Source of the DNA: JAGNRR01 sp965230665
GTDB lineage: Bacteria; Bacteroidota; Bacteroidia; Chitinophagales; Chitinophagaceae
Assembly: GCA_965230665.1 (NCBI GenBank)
Contig: CBDDLM010000004.1
Location: 1,798,001 to 1,862,000 of the forward strand
Direction of reading: 5' to 3'
DNA length: 64,000 nucleotides
Positions 33,842 to 42,057 of this stretch are shown here, in pieces. A program made the translations under genes and the position numbers. Each line of letters starts with the position of its first letter. The first letter of the stretch is position 1. Below the pieces are notes generated by a model. The model did not search any database, had not been told where the DNA came from, and worked only from the letters and a program-made list of their open reading frames with translations.

Positions 33842-34438
33842 TCATTTTTTAATAAAAATACCAAAGAGCTCTTTACCAGCTCTCGGTTCAATCGAGTTGA
33901 GGCAGTCTTCGAATAGTTTTGTTTCAAAGAAAGGAGAGAAATACTTTAAATACTCTTCTTTGGAACCAGCAAAAGGCGGCCCATCTAGGAATTCCTTTTT
34001 GAGATTTTCATTAAACCAAAGACCAACAAGTTTTCCTTTAGGAACCAAGAGATCACACATTTTTTTAGCGTATGAACTTCTGTTTTCTTTACTGGGTTCA
34101 AACGAACAGAAAAAAGTTTGTTCTAAAATAAGATCAAAGGAACCCTGTAAGGTAAAGAAGTCATCATGTAAAAGATGCTTATCAGGAAAATCAGGTACTC
34201 TCTCCTTTAATGCTTTTAAAGGACGATCTGAAATATCTAGTACATATACATTTTTAAACCCATGCTTAAAAAGATATTCTGCCTCGTAAGCATTACCCGC
34301 GCCAGGGATTAAAATTTTAAGATCTTTATATTCAAGTTGATCTACGTATTCTTTAATTGGAGTAGAAGGGTAGCCAATGTCCCAACCTATTTGATCTTCG
34401 TCATAATGCTTACTCCAATAAGCTTCTTGATTCACCAT
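33842..34438 (-). CDS. Thiopurine S-methyltransferase-like SAM methyltransferase
   Basis: The 198-residue protein follows the TPMT pattern: 'YWSKHYDEDQIGWDIGYPSTPIKEYVDQL' start, SAM motif 'ILIPGAGNAYEAEYLFKHGF' (about 42-61), 'VYVLDISDRPL', and 'FDLILEQTFFCSFEP'. The family methylates thiols, selenium or tellurium species, or halides. It sits 5 bp after the DUF1761 gene in a same-strand run with MOSC and peroxiredoxin, which points to detoxification. Confidence 0.9.
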   Translation of the reverse strand: MVNQEAYWSKHYDEDQIGWDIGYPSTPIKEYVDQLEYKDLKILIPGAGNAYEAEYLFKHGFKNVYVLDISDRPLKALKERVPDFPDKHLLHDDFFTLQGSFDLILEQTFFCSFEPSKENRSSYAKKMCDLLVPKGKLVGLWFNENLKKEFLDGPPFAGSKEEYLKYFSPFFETKLFEDCLNSIEPRAGKELFGIFIKK

Positions 34439-34443
34439 TTTCT

Positions 34444-34869
34444 TTAACCTAAAAAGCCAATCAATCCACCCATAACGCCATAAGTTACGATCCAGTAACC
34501 CATATTAATTAGGATATACTTCCAGTTTCTTTGATCGAAAAGTGCACTAGTTACTAGAGTCGTGATGCCTCCATACAGAAAGGCGTCCCATACACCATGA
34601 CTGACTCCATGCCAGAATGGGTGTTCGGTGGTACTTTCAAATGCCTGATGGAGAAGAATGATATGTCGGTATAAGCCTATACTCAAAACAAAGGCCAATA
34701 CAAGTGCCAGGCCATATAGTATGGCGGGGTTAATGCCCTCTTTTATTTTCTCAACGGTAAGGCCAGCAGCGTTGACCCAGGTATTTTTGAATAGTACGCC
34801 GTACCATATAAACCCAATTACTAGAGCGGATACGGATGCCGTACCTTGTGATAACCAATGTATAGTCAT
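34444..34869 (-). CDS. DUF1761 membrane protein
   Basis: The 141-residue protein has four membrane helices (about 8-28, 48-68, 85-108, 118-138) and the family markers 'GFIWYGVLFKNTWVNAAGLT' near residue 20 and 'HGVSHGVWDAFLYGG' near 90. DUF1761 is an uncharacterised inner-membrane family. On its strand, a CGTCCAA motif lies about 25 bases before the start, a weak echo of the shared CGTCTAA element of this cluster. It is followed after 5 bp by the TPMT-like gene. Confidence 0.85.
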   Translation of the reverse strand: MTIHWLSQGTASVSALVIGFIWYGVLFKNTWVNAAGLTVEKIKEGINPAILYGLALVLAFVLSIGLYRHIILLHQAFESTTEHPFWHGVSHGVWDAFLYGGITTLVTSALFDQRNWKYILINMGYWIVTYGVMGGLIGFLG

Positions 34870-34957
34870 AATAAACGTTTGATTGTTTGGACGTATAAAT
34901 TACGAAAAACTAACGAGTATTTAGTATTTATTCATTGGATGATATCAAGAGTTTGGG

Positions 34958-35712
34958 TTACTTCAATCTTTCTAAAACACGAATGATTTCATCGGGCTCG
35001 GCTCTATTTTTATAATCAGCATCCAGAAAGGCAAATTGAATGGTACCGTCTTGTGCAATAACATATGTTGCGGCTAATGGTAATTCATTGCTTTGATCGC
35101 CATTATACTCAAACAATCTAGCTGCGTTATCATAGGCTTCTGCCACGGGATCAGGTAGTTTATATACAACTCCATAATCACGTGCCACTTTATTACCAAT
35201 ATCGCTCAATACCTCAAAAGTCAATTCATTTTTCTCTTTCGTACTCATGGAATGATCAGGTAGTTCTGGAGAAAGCGCTATGAGCGTTGCACCCAGCTCA
35301 GTGAACTTAGGTAGCTCCTTTTGTAATCGGTGGAGCGTAATATTACAATAAGGACACCAACCACCACGATACCATGTTAGTATAACCGGTCCTTTGGTTA
35401 GATAGTCAGAAAGTTTGATGCTTTCATTAATGGCATTGGTCAGACTAAAATCCGGCGCCCGATCTCCTAGCTGTTTGGCAGCTTCCAATATGCCACTTTT
35501 AGCTACGGTCTCGATACCTTCAGTATATAATTTCTTCTTTGCTTCGGGGGCTTTTTCCGCAAAAGCCTTCTTCTTTACATCTAGTTCATCTTGTAAGCTT
35601 AGTTCCGTACTGACTTCGGTTTCAGGTACTGCTTGGTTTTTTTAGTTGTTTCATTCGCACAGCTGGCAAAAAGGAAAATCAGCACAGCCAGACTTAAGAT
35701 AATTTGATTCAT
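34958..35712 (-). pseudogene. AhpC/TSA-type peroxiredoxin lipoprotein, split by a -1 frameshift at an A7 run
   Basis: Reading from ATG 35712 gives a lipoprotein signal (MNQIILSLAVLIFLFASC) and then, after Thr-Thr-Lys-Lys, a run of seven A (T7 at 35637-35643 on the plus strand). The frame then ends at a TAA at 35601-35599 after 37 codons. One extra A would join it to a long frame that gives 'QDELDVKKKAFAEKAPEAKK' and continues into a complete peroxiredoxin domain with 'GDRAPDFSL' and the active site 'YRGGWCPYCNITLHRLQ', ending at 34958. That second frame has no ATG upstream of its domain; the first usable codon is TTG 35488. The intact promoter-like element directly before ATG 35712 supports this as the true start. 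It may be a pseudogene, a sequencing error, or rescued by slippage. Confidence 0.8.
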
Positions 35713-35715
35713 ATG

Positions 35716-35731
35716 ATTTCTTAGACGAGCT
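35716..35731 (-). promoter_or_regulatory. Shared 16-bp element AGCTCGTCTAAGAAAT, copy before peroxiredoxin
   Basis: Identical to 33797-33812. It ends 3 bases before ATG 35712, so the message would be nearly leaderless. Confidence 0.55.
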
Positions 35732-35781
35732 TATGCCGATTTACCTACTTAAGTTTATCATTTTATTTCATAGGTTATGCT

Positions 35782-36957
35782 TTAATTGAGTGAGATAGTA
35801 GAAATATTTGGATCTGATAAAATTTCTGAATTTTTTAGAACCCTTAGATTGATGTCACCTACAATGAAATTCCGTTTGGTACTGGTAAATTCTTCGTGCA
35901 CGGTTTCAAAAAGGTCTTTCTCAACAACAGTTCCCTTTGGAAAGCTGAGGTAGAATGTTCCTTTGCAGTTTTCATCTTCTACAAAAGAGGCACTCCCTTT
36001 TTTGTATTCGTATTGATAGCCGTAGTTGTAGGCAGAAATATCGCTTAATACCGCCGAAGAGGTAGGGTAGCGACCAGCCCCTTTACCATAAAAGAACTGT
36101 TGATCGGCTAAGGTACTTTCTATTAATACACCATTATACTCGTTATGGGTCAGTCCAAGCGACTCTTGTCGACCTACGAATGTGGGAATAACCGTTAAAG
36201 CCTTCAACTCTCCTTCATCACTTGTATGACACTTAGCAATCAGTTTTATGACACTGTTTTTTTCCTTAGCATATTGAAAGTCGAATGCATCTAATGAGCT
36301 GATACCCTTTCGAATGATATGTTCTTCTGTTGTCTTTTTACCAAAAGCGTGTAACGCGATAATGGATAATTTATACGCGGCATCAATACCTTCTACATCT
36401 AAGGTAGGGTCACTTTCTGCAAAACCACATTGTTGAGCATCTTGCAGAGCGCTGTTATAATCTGTTCCTTGTTCAATCATTTGACTGAGGATATAGTTAG
36501 TAGAACCATTGACAATACCCTTTACAGAACGGAGTAAATCATTATCGAAATACTCCTCCAGATTTCTGATGATGGGAACACTACCGCAAACGGATGCTTC
36601 ATATAAAAAGGACACATTGTAAGCCTTGCTTAGGACAATTAGTTCATCATGATGTTCTGCTATCATTTTTTTATTGGCGCTTACCACCGATTTGCCTTGA
36701 ATAAAGGACCGTTTTACAATTTCGAAAGCTGCCGCTGCGTCGTCTATTAATTCTACTACCAAGTCAATCTCAGAATCTTGGATAATTTCATCTGGGTCTG
36801 TTGTAAATAGTTCTGCGGGTGCATTTCTCTTCTTACCAGCATCCTTTATAACTACCTTCTTGATTTCGGTTTGAAGTTGTTGTTTTTCCTCTAGTACTTT
36901 GTAAATACCTTCACCAACAACCCCAAAACCAAATAAGCCAATTTTTATTTTGTTCAT
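35782..36957 (-). CDS. hom: Homoserine dehydrogenase
   Basis: The enzyme reduces aspartate semialdehyde to homoserine, the branch to threonine and methionine. The 391-residue protein has the NAD(P)-binding start 'IGLFGFGVVGEGIYKVL' (about 5-21), 'VVSANKKMIAEH' (about 90) and the catalytic domain with 'GIVNGSTNYILSQM' (about 146) and 'ESDPTLDVEGIDAAYKLSIIA' (about 180). It is monofunctional, with no aspartokinase part. Its start overlaps the end of the trans-sulfuration gene by 4 bp; both lie behind the SAM-I riboswitch, which fits methionine supply. Confidence 0.94.
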   Translation of the reverse strand: MNKIKIGLFGFGVVGEGIYKVLEEKQQLQTEIKKVVIKDAGKKRNAPAELFTTDPDEIIQDSEIDLVVELIDDAAAAFEIVKRSFIQGKSVVSANKKMIAEHHDELIVLSKAYNVSFLYEASVCGSVPIIRNLEEYFDNDLLRSVKGIVNGSTNYILSQMIEQGTDYNSALQDAQQCGFAESDPTLDVEGIDAAYKLSIIALHAFGKKTTEEHIIRKGISSLDAFDFQYAKEKNSVIKLIAKCHTSDEGELKALTVIPTFVGRQESLGLTHNEYNGVLIESTLADQQFFYGKGAGRYPTSSAVLSDISAYNYGYQYEYKKGSASFVEDENCKGTFYLSFPKGTVVEKDLFETVHEEFTSTKRNFIVGDINLRVLKNSEILSDPNISTISLN

Positions 36958-38123
36958 ATCAGTATGGTTTCTTTTGAGATTAATTTTGAAAAAGTTTCTT
37001 CTAAATCCTGAATAAGGTCATCGGCATTTTCAATACCGCAGGACAAACGAATTAGCGAATCCTGAATACCCGATTGTAAGCGTTTTGCTCTAGGTACGGA
37101 TGCGTGCGTCATTTTACATGGTTGACATATGAGGCTTTTTACCCCTCCCAGACTTTCTGCTAGTTTGAAGTATTTCGTTTGCGTTACAAATTGCTCGGCC
37201 TGCTCTAAAGTGTCTTCTTTCAAGCTAAAAGAAATGACACCTCCGAATAGACCGTTTTGTTGCTTAGCGGCGATCTCATGATTTTTATGATCTGTTAATC
37301 CAGGATAGTGTACCTGATCAACCGCCTTATGTGATTGCAAGTATTGGGCAATTTTCAGTGCAGTTTCTGATTGCCTGCGTACGCGCAGTTCTATGGTTTC
37401 AATCCCGCGAATGGTTAAGAAACAGTCCCAAGGGCCTAATACACCACCTGATGCATTTTGAATAAATTTGATTTTTTCGGATAGCTCAACTGTTTTCGTA
37501 ACTACTACTCCAGCCACCAAATCAGAGTGTCCGCCAAGATATTTTGTAGCGCTGTGGATGATAATATCTGCGCCCAAATCAAAAGGCTTTTGTGCTATAG
37601 GACTGGCAAAAGTATTGTCCACAACCAGCAGTGCATTATGTGCTTTTGCAATGAGAGAAATATGTTCTATATCGCTCACCTTTAAGGTTGGGTTTGTTGG
37701 AGATTCTATCCAAACAAGTTTTGTGTTTTCATTGATGTAATCTAAAATATGATTGGCCTCAGTAGTATCTACATAGTGTACTTTGATACCGAGCTTTTCA
37801 TACACATGGGTAAAGAGGCGGTATGCACCACCGTAGATATCATCGACAGCTACAATTTCATCACCTGAGGAGAGTAATTTGATAACGGCATCAATTGCTG
37901 CTAGTCCGGTTGCAAAGGCGAAAGCATCATGGCCATGCTCTAATTTGGCCACGAGGTTTTCTAAGGATTTTCTAGTAGGGTTACCACTGCGTGCATAGTC
38001 GTAGCCTTTGTTTACACCAGGTGCTTCTTGTACAAAGGTAGAGGTTTGATACACGGGTACTGAAATGGCACCAGTTAGCTCGTCTACTGGTACGGAGTGT
38101 AAAATGTCTGTAATGTTGCTCAT
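36954..38123 (-). CDS. Trans-sulfuration PLP enzyme (cystathionine gamma-synthase / homocysteine synthase type)
   Basis: The 389-residue protein belongs to the Cys/Met metabolism PLP family: 'YQTSTFVQEAPG', 'YARSGNPTRKSLENLVAKLE', 'DDIYGGAYRLF' and the PLP lysine in 'IIHSATKYLGGHSDLVAG' (about residue 200). The family includes cystathionine gamma-synthase, O-acetylhomoserine sulfhydrylase and gamma-lyases; I cannot separate them by eye, but the riboswitch and the coupled homoserine dehydrogenase favour a methionine-biosynthetic role. A terminator and SAM-I aptamer lie upstream, 77 bp from the start. Confidence 0.93.
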   Translation of the reverse strand: MSNITDILHSVPVDELTGAISVPVYQTSTFVQEAPGVNKGYDYARSGNPTRKSLENLVAKLEHGHDAFAFATGLAAIDAVIKLLSSGDEIVAVDDIYGGAYRLFTHVYEKLGIKVHYVDTTEANHILDYINENTKLVWIESPTNPTLKVSDIEHISLIAKAHNALLVVDNTFASPIAQKPFDLGADIIIHSATKYLGGHSDLVAGVVVTKTVELSEKIKFIQNASGGVLGPWDCFLTIRGIETIELRVRRQSETALKIAQYLQSHKAVDQVHYPGLTDHKNHEIAAKQQNGLFGGVISFSLKEDTLEQAEQFVTQTKYFKLAESLGGVKSLICQPCKMTHASVPRAKRLQSGIQDSLIRLSCGIENADDLIQDLEETFSKLISKETILI

Positions 38124-38200
38124 TGTTTTTTCGTTTTATTTTTTTAATGTTTGTTTTCTTCAAAAAATAATTATCGAAAAAAGCATCAGGAAGGAGCCAT

Positions 38201-38232
38201 AAAAAAAGGCTCTCCTGACAAGCAGAAGAGCC
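38201..38232 (-). terminator. Intrinsic terminator of the SAM riboswitch
   Basis: On the minus strand the stem is GGCTCTTCTG-CTTGT-CAGGAGAGCC (38232-38208) with one G-T pair, followed by seven T. It stands between the aptamer and the trans-sulfuration gene and should form when SAM is bound. Confidence 0.88.
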
Positions 38233-38287
38233 TTATAATATTTTGTATTCTGTTCGTCAACAGAACGTATTATAGACAGTTTTCTTG

Positions 38288-38391
38288 CTTATCTGTCTCC
38301 GAATATTCGGAGCTGGAGTTAGCACCTTTCTACAAATTGTAGAGGTTGCTAAAGCGTCATAGGGCCATTTCCCTCAGCTTTTCTTGATAAG
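38288..38391 (-). ncRNA. SAM-I (S-box) riboswitch aptamer
   Basis: Read on the minus strand from 38391: CTTATCAAGAAAAGC (P1 and start of P2), GAGGGA-AATGGCCCTATGA, TTTAGCAACC, then CTACAATTTGTAGAAAGGTGCTAA-type P3 and 'CTCCAGC', the P4 hairpin TCCGAATATTCGGA, and GATAAG closing P1 at 38288. These are the conserved S-box blocks. With the downstream terminator it should lower expression of the trans-sulfuration gene and hom when S-adenosylmethionine is plentiful. Confidence 0.95.
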
Positions 38392-38422
38392 AATTTTAAT
38401 AAAAGAACGTTTTATTCGAGTG

Positions 38423-38454
38423 CAAACTTAAATGTATTTTTTGTTTACACCCAA
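38423..38454 (-). promoter_or_regulatory. Promoter of the riboswitch operon
   Basis: The -7 box TAagTTTG lies at 38430-38423 on the minus strand. A TTG at 38454-38452 is 21 bases upstream, slightly long. Transcription would begin near 38416, some 25 bases before the aptamer. Confidence 0.5.
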
Positions 38455-38483
38455 AAGTTTTTTTAAAAATATTTTTTATGTAA

Positions 38484-39494
38484 CTAGTTTAACTCTACCA
38501 AAGCACGTTCAATGACTTCATCTTTTGTTCGATCGTTCCAATCAACTAAAGCATGAATATCTGGCGGAACACCATTTTCATAATCCGGCTTTTTATCTAG
38601 TGTTAGCGCCTGTGTGATAGAAAACCTATAGGTCCAACCATTCGGCAGTTGACCACCGTTCGGTAGTCCTAAACCACCTCCTGTTGTATCACCTATGAGT
38701 ACCATATTTGGGATAGCTTTTGTTGCCAGAGAAGTAAATGATCCCGCACTATAGGTACTGCGATCCGTCAGAACAGCGACTTTTTTAGCATATCGAATCC
38801 CATCGTAAGGATCAACATATACAGGCTTAGCCTCTGAGAAATCATTATGACCGGGCCCCGTTTTTATTCTGGAATAGTTTACCAGAGTACGGGTTTCGAT
38901 AAACCGACTAAGCAAAGCAAACACGTCCGACACAGCACCCCCACCGTTTTCTCTAAGATCTAGTATCAAGCCTTTGGTATCCTTATAGCGGTTTAGAATA
39001 AAATCGATATTGGTGGAATCAATCGTACCAGTAAACGAACTGAAACGAACGTAACCAATGGTTCCGTTATTGATAAACGTATGTATGAAAGGTCCAGAGG
39101 TATAATAATCTCTATTCAGATAATTGTCTTCAATAATTCTCCAATCAAAATTATCCTGCCCTAAATAGTTTACACCAAAGGTCGAAACATTAAAATTAGA
39201 TATCAGGTTAGTATGGTCGTCTTTCAGTTCTGTAAGCATGCCACCCATTACCTTGAATAAAGAATCGTCGGTCATGCCGGCATATAGTTTTGCACTATAG
39301 GTTTCTTTTACCTGGTTCCAATCAATACCTTTTAAATCGAAGTAGGCATATTTCTTATCGCATTCATTCCATAGGTATTCGAAATTTTTAACCGGATCTG
39401 TAGACTCCATATTTTTTTCGAAGAGAATTTTTTCACAGGAAGTGAAGAGAAGTAGGGCAAGGGCAATTAGTGATATTTTATTTACTGTATACAT
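38484..39494 (-). CDS. S41-family (tail-specific) protease lipoprotein
   Basis: The 336-residue protein has a lipoprotein signal (..LLLFTSCEK, Cys about 20), an N-terminal helical part typical of tricorn-like S41 members ('FEYLWNECDKKYAYFDLKGIDWNQV'), and the S41 catalytic region with 'LILDLRENGGG' (about 185), 'VAVLTDRSTYSAGSF' (nucleophile Ser about 248) and 'IGDTTGGGLGLPNGG'. There is no clear PDZ domain. It is the second gene of an operon, 4 bp after an outer-membrane protein, and both follow a structured leader. Confidence 0.9.
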   Translation of the reverse strand: MYTVNKISLIALALLLFTSCEKILFEKNMESTDPVKNFEYLWNECDKKYAYFDLKGIDWNQVKETYSAKLYAGMTDDSLFKVMGGMLTELKDDHTNLISNFNVSTFGVNYLGQDNFDWRIIEDNYLNRDYYTSGPFIHTFINNGTIGYVRFSSFTGTIDSTNIDFILNRYKDTKGLILDLRENGGGAVSDVFALLSRFIETRTLVNYSRIKTGPGHNDFSEAKPVYVDPYDGIRYAKKVAVLTDRSTYSAGSFTSLATKAIPNMVLIGDTTGGGLGLPNGGQLPNGWTYRFSITQALTLDKKPDYENGVPPDIHALVDWNDRTKDEVIERALVELN

Positions 39495-39498
39495 GATT

Positions 39499-40365
39499 TT
39501 ATTTCGTTTTGGTATTTATTAAAAAGCTTAATCCAAGTGTGTGTTGTGCCATTTCGAATTTATCAAGGCTGCCTCCTGTTTTATAGGCATCCCATAGATA
39601 ACTGAGTCGTAGGGCGTTATTGTTCAGGAAAATGGTGTAATCAACTGCCGTGCTAAAGCGCATGCCCGAGAATACTTTAAATTTATAATCATCGAAGATT
39701 TTACTTTCGTTCAGAACCCCAGATTGACCGATATAGGCAAAGCCATTTCGGAATGTGTTGTTCATAAGCCCGATATTAAATCGTGCATCTAAAGTTCTTC
39801 TTCTGGCTTTCAATTGATATGGGATAAAGATGAACTTTTTACTCTTGGCCTTTCTTCTTGAAACATCTCTTGAAAAACTTACAGAGCCGAAAGCGGTCGC
39901 AAATACATCGATACCCAACGCATTATTTTGCAAACTGTTGTTGATACGAATATTGGTTGTTGCGTTAATCAAACCACCAACTTTCGTTTTCCATTTACCC
40001 AATCTGACTTTATCCAGATCATATAACCTTGAGTAGAACCCAGACGTAGTTTTTACACTACTTGAAGCACGCTCACTACCCACGGAAGTACTATAGGTTC
40101 CAAACGAATAGGATAGCCCTAGGGTATTTTGGCTGTTGTATTTTTGCTTTATTCTGGATAAGGAGATAAAAGTGGGCATTCCCCTATAGATAAGCGGAGA
40201 GGTAGCAAAGTCTCTGAAGCTAGACACACTTTTGCCTAGCGATAAATTAATATAAGTGTTGTTTGGTTTTCGTGGGGCTTCGCCTTTAAATTGTTGTGAG
40301 AATCCGTTTATTGGGATGGTCAATAATAGAAGTAGATAAATGTTTGATGTTCGTCTCGTTTTCAT
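39499..40365 (-). CDS. Outer-membrane beta-barrel-like protein
   Basis: The 288-residue protein has a signal peptide (about 1-24, ending NGFSQ), then alternating polar and hydrophobic strands with Gly/Tyr/Arg-rich turns ('TYINLSLGKSVSSF', 'NTLGLSYSFGTYS', 'FSGMRFSTAVDYTIFLNNNALRLSYLW') and a last strand 'HTLGLSFLINTKTK'. I do not recognise a named family; the pattern suggests a barrel of 12-14 strands. It is cotranscribed with an S41 protease (4-bp gap). Confidence 0.7.
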   Translation of the reverse strand: MKTRRTSNIYLLLLLTIPINGFSQQFKGEAPRKPNNTYINLSLGKSVSSFRDFATSPLIYRGMPTFISLSRIKQKYNSQNTLGLSYSFGTYSTSVGSERASSSVKTTSGFYSRLYDLDKVRLGKWKTKVGGLINATTNIRINNSLQNNALGIDVFATAFGSVSFSRDVSRRKAKSKKFIFIPYQLKARRRTLDARFNIGLMNNTFRNGFAYIGQSGVLNESKIFDDYKFKVFSGMRFSTAVDYTIFLNNNALRLSYLWDAYKTGGSLDKFEMAQHTLGLSFLINTKTK

Positions 40366-40685
40366 GTTTTAAGTATTAAGGATTAAAAAGATAAAGCCCC
40401 TTGTATAGAACAAGCGGCTGTCGTATTTGATCGAATATTTGTTATATAGCATAGCAGTACAAATTAAATTTGTATTGCTATGGTACATGGTCGAAAAGAC
40501 CATGAGGAATCCCAAGTTATCTCCCCAATTCTTCCATAGCGAAAGAGACAATTTGTTTGGTTCGAATTCCTTCTGCATGCAATATTAACGGTAATTTTTT
40601 TTCCTTACCATGGAAATATGGATGAAAGGTTTATTTGAGTGTCGAGCGGTTTTATTATTCTTAAATTTGGGTTTAGTAGCTTTTC
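40366..40685 (-). other. 320-bp gap: structured leader with three hairpins upstream of the outer-membrane protein gene
   Basis: On the minus strand, in order toward the ATG at 40365: a hairpin CATGGTC-TTTTC-GACCATG (40504-40486); a long AT-rich hairpin with 16-bp arms, one G-T position and a one-base centre (40482-40450, TACAAATT/AATTTGTA core); and a terminator-like hairpin AGCC-G-CTTGT/ACAAG-G-GGCT (40419-40395) followed by TTATCTTTTT. A weak -7 box TAATATTG (40587-40580) could start a leader of about 205 bases. A 69-codon ORF (40578-40369) covers it but looks non-coding. The rest, 40588-40685, holds the probable promoter of the forward MATE gene. Confidence 0.55.
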
Positions 40686-42005
40686 TTGTATTTCCTTTGT
40701 TGCATCAATCTCAACAAAGAAATATTCCGCATAGCGATTCCTAATATTATTTCTAATATTTCGATCCCGCTATTGGGAATTGTAGATACCGCCTTGATGG
40801 GGCGGATGGATGATCCCGCCTATATTGGTGCTATTGCTTTGGGAGGTGTTGTATTCAATATTCTTTATTGGGGTTTTGGCTTTTTGCGCCCCGGTACAAC
40901 CGGTCTAACGGCTCAGGCTTTTGGAGCTAAGGACTTTGAGCAGTGCTACCGTTATTTTTTACAAGCCTTTGGTTTGAGTCTCGTTTTTGGTTTGGGTTTA
41001 TTGGTTTTTCATATTCCAATTGGGAAGTTTGCATATTCTCTTTTAAATGGGAGCGAGCAGGTCAAGAGTTTGTCCTATGAATACTTTTCCATTCGCGTGT
41101 GGGCAGCTCCAGCGGTAATAACCCTATTCGCTTTTCGAGGTTGGTTTTTTGGTATGCAGAATGCCGTAGCACCTATGGTACTGACCATAGTGTCTAACCT
41201 CGTCAATATTTTTCTCAGTTGGTATCTAGTCATTCAATGCGACATGAGCGTACAAGGTGTAGCTATTGGCACGGTAGTAGCTCAATATACCACCTTACTA
41301 TTAGCATTCGGTATTTTATTGTACCGCCATCGAGTTGCTGTTTTCAGCTATATAGAAAAGAAGACATTTCAGCTTTCTAATATGAAGCGGTTTCTTAATG
41401 TCAACAGAGATATGTTTCTACGTAATATTGGTATGATATTGGTCTTTAGTTTTTTTACGAACTATAGTGCCGGCATTAGTGAAGAATACCTAGCAATAAA
41501 CGAAATTCTGTTACAGCTTTTTTATTTTATGAGCTATAGCGTAGATGGTTTTGCTTATGCCGCAGAAAGTCTGGTAGGAAGATATATTGGAGAAAAATCA
41601 GTAGAACGGGTAAAGGTCGTCGTAAGACGAACACTTTATTATGGATTAGGATTTGGAGCTTTGTTTAGTATAGCTTATTTGATATTTGGTGATTGGTGCA
41701 TGCGCATATTTACGGATCATGAAGAACTTATCTTGGTTGCGAGACCTTATTTTAAGTGGTTAGCGCTGGTTGCTCTTTGCGGAGCACTGGCTTTTATTTG
41801 GGATGGTGTATATGGAGGTGCTACAGCTTCGGTGGAACTAAGAAATTCTATGTTCTTATCCGTGGTCAGTTTCTTTTTGGTTTTTTTCATTTTAAAGGGA
41901 TGCTACCAAGATCATGCAGTATGGATTGCCATGATTGCCTTTATGTTGGCACGTTCTTTATTCCAAATCTTCTTTTATCAAAAGCGAATTTTACGGAGGT
42001 TATAA
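40686..42005 (+). CDS. MATE-family transporter (DinF-like); start codon unclear
   Basis: The protein of up to 439 residues has 12 membrane helices and the MATE start 'NKEIFRIAIPNIISNISIPLLGIVDTALMGRM', with the second-half repeat 'FLRNIGMILVFSFFTNYSAGISEEYLAINEILLQLFYF' in outline. It is closest in look to the DinF-type branch. No ATG or GTG exists before the Met in 'TALMGRM'. Candidates are TTG 40686, which lies in a promoter-like stretch, or an ATC at 40704, where relatives would be expected to begin (x-NLNKEIF). A 9-bp stem-loop follows the stop. Confidence 0.9.
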   Translation: MYFLCCINLNKEIFRIAIPNIISNISIPLLGIVDTALMGRMDDPAYIGAIALGGVVFNILYWGFGFLRPGTTGLTAQAFGAKDFEQCYRYFLQAFGLSLVFGLGLLVFHIPIGKFAYSLLNGSEQVKSLSYEYFSIRVWAAPAVITLFAFRGWFFGMQNAVAPMVLTIVSNLVNIFLSWYLVIQCDMSVQGVAIGTVVAQYTTLLLAFGILLYRHRVAVFSYIEKKTFQLSNMKRFLNVNRDMFLRNIGMILVFSFFTNYSAGISEEYLAINEILLQLFYFMSYSVDGFAYAAESLVGRYIGEKSVERVKVVVRRTLYYGLGFGALFSIAYLIFGDWCMRIFTDHEELILVARPYFKWLALVALCGALAFIWDGVYGGATASVELRNSMFLSVVSFFLVFFILKGCYQDHAVWIAMIAFMLARSLFQIFFYQKRILRRL

Positions 42006-42010
42006 AAGAG

Positions 42011-42033
42011 AAAGACCTCGATTTGAGGTCTTT
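42011..42033. terminator. Stem-loop between convergent genes
   Basis: AAAGACCTC-GATTT-GAGGTCTTT, a perfect 9-bp stem, lies between the MATE gene stop (42005) and the SRPBCC gene stop (42058). The T-tract is part of the stem, so it is a modest terminator for either strand. Confidence 0.6.
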
Positions 42034-42057
42034 GAAATGGTCATTGTCAAATACTGT

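Noticed and set aside
35489..35712. Reading the peroxiredoxin region as two genes: a short lipoprotein and a TTG-started peroxiredoxin
   Set aside because: The residues before the TTG in the second frame continue the known family N-terminus back to the A7 run, and the 37-codon frame has only the signal peptide. One broken gene explains everything.
40553..40575. tRNA-like T-loop sequence GGTTCGAATTCC
   Set aside because: The flanking bases do not form a T stem, and no acceptor or anticodon arm fits.
40369..40578. 69-codon minus-strand ORF in the leader of the outer-membrane protein gene
   Set aside because: Its sequence is made of the two strong hairpins, has no recognisable domain, and codon use looks random. 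It is better explained as non-coding leader.
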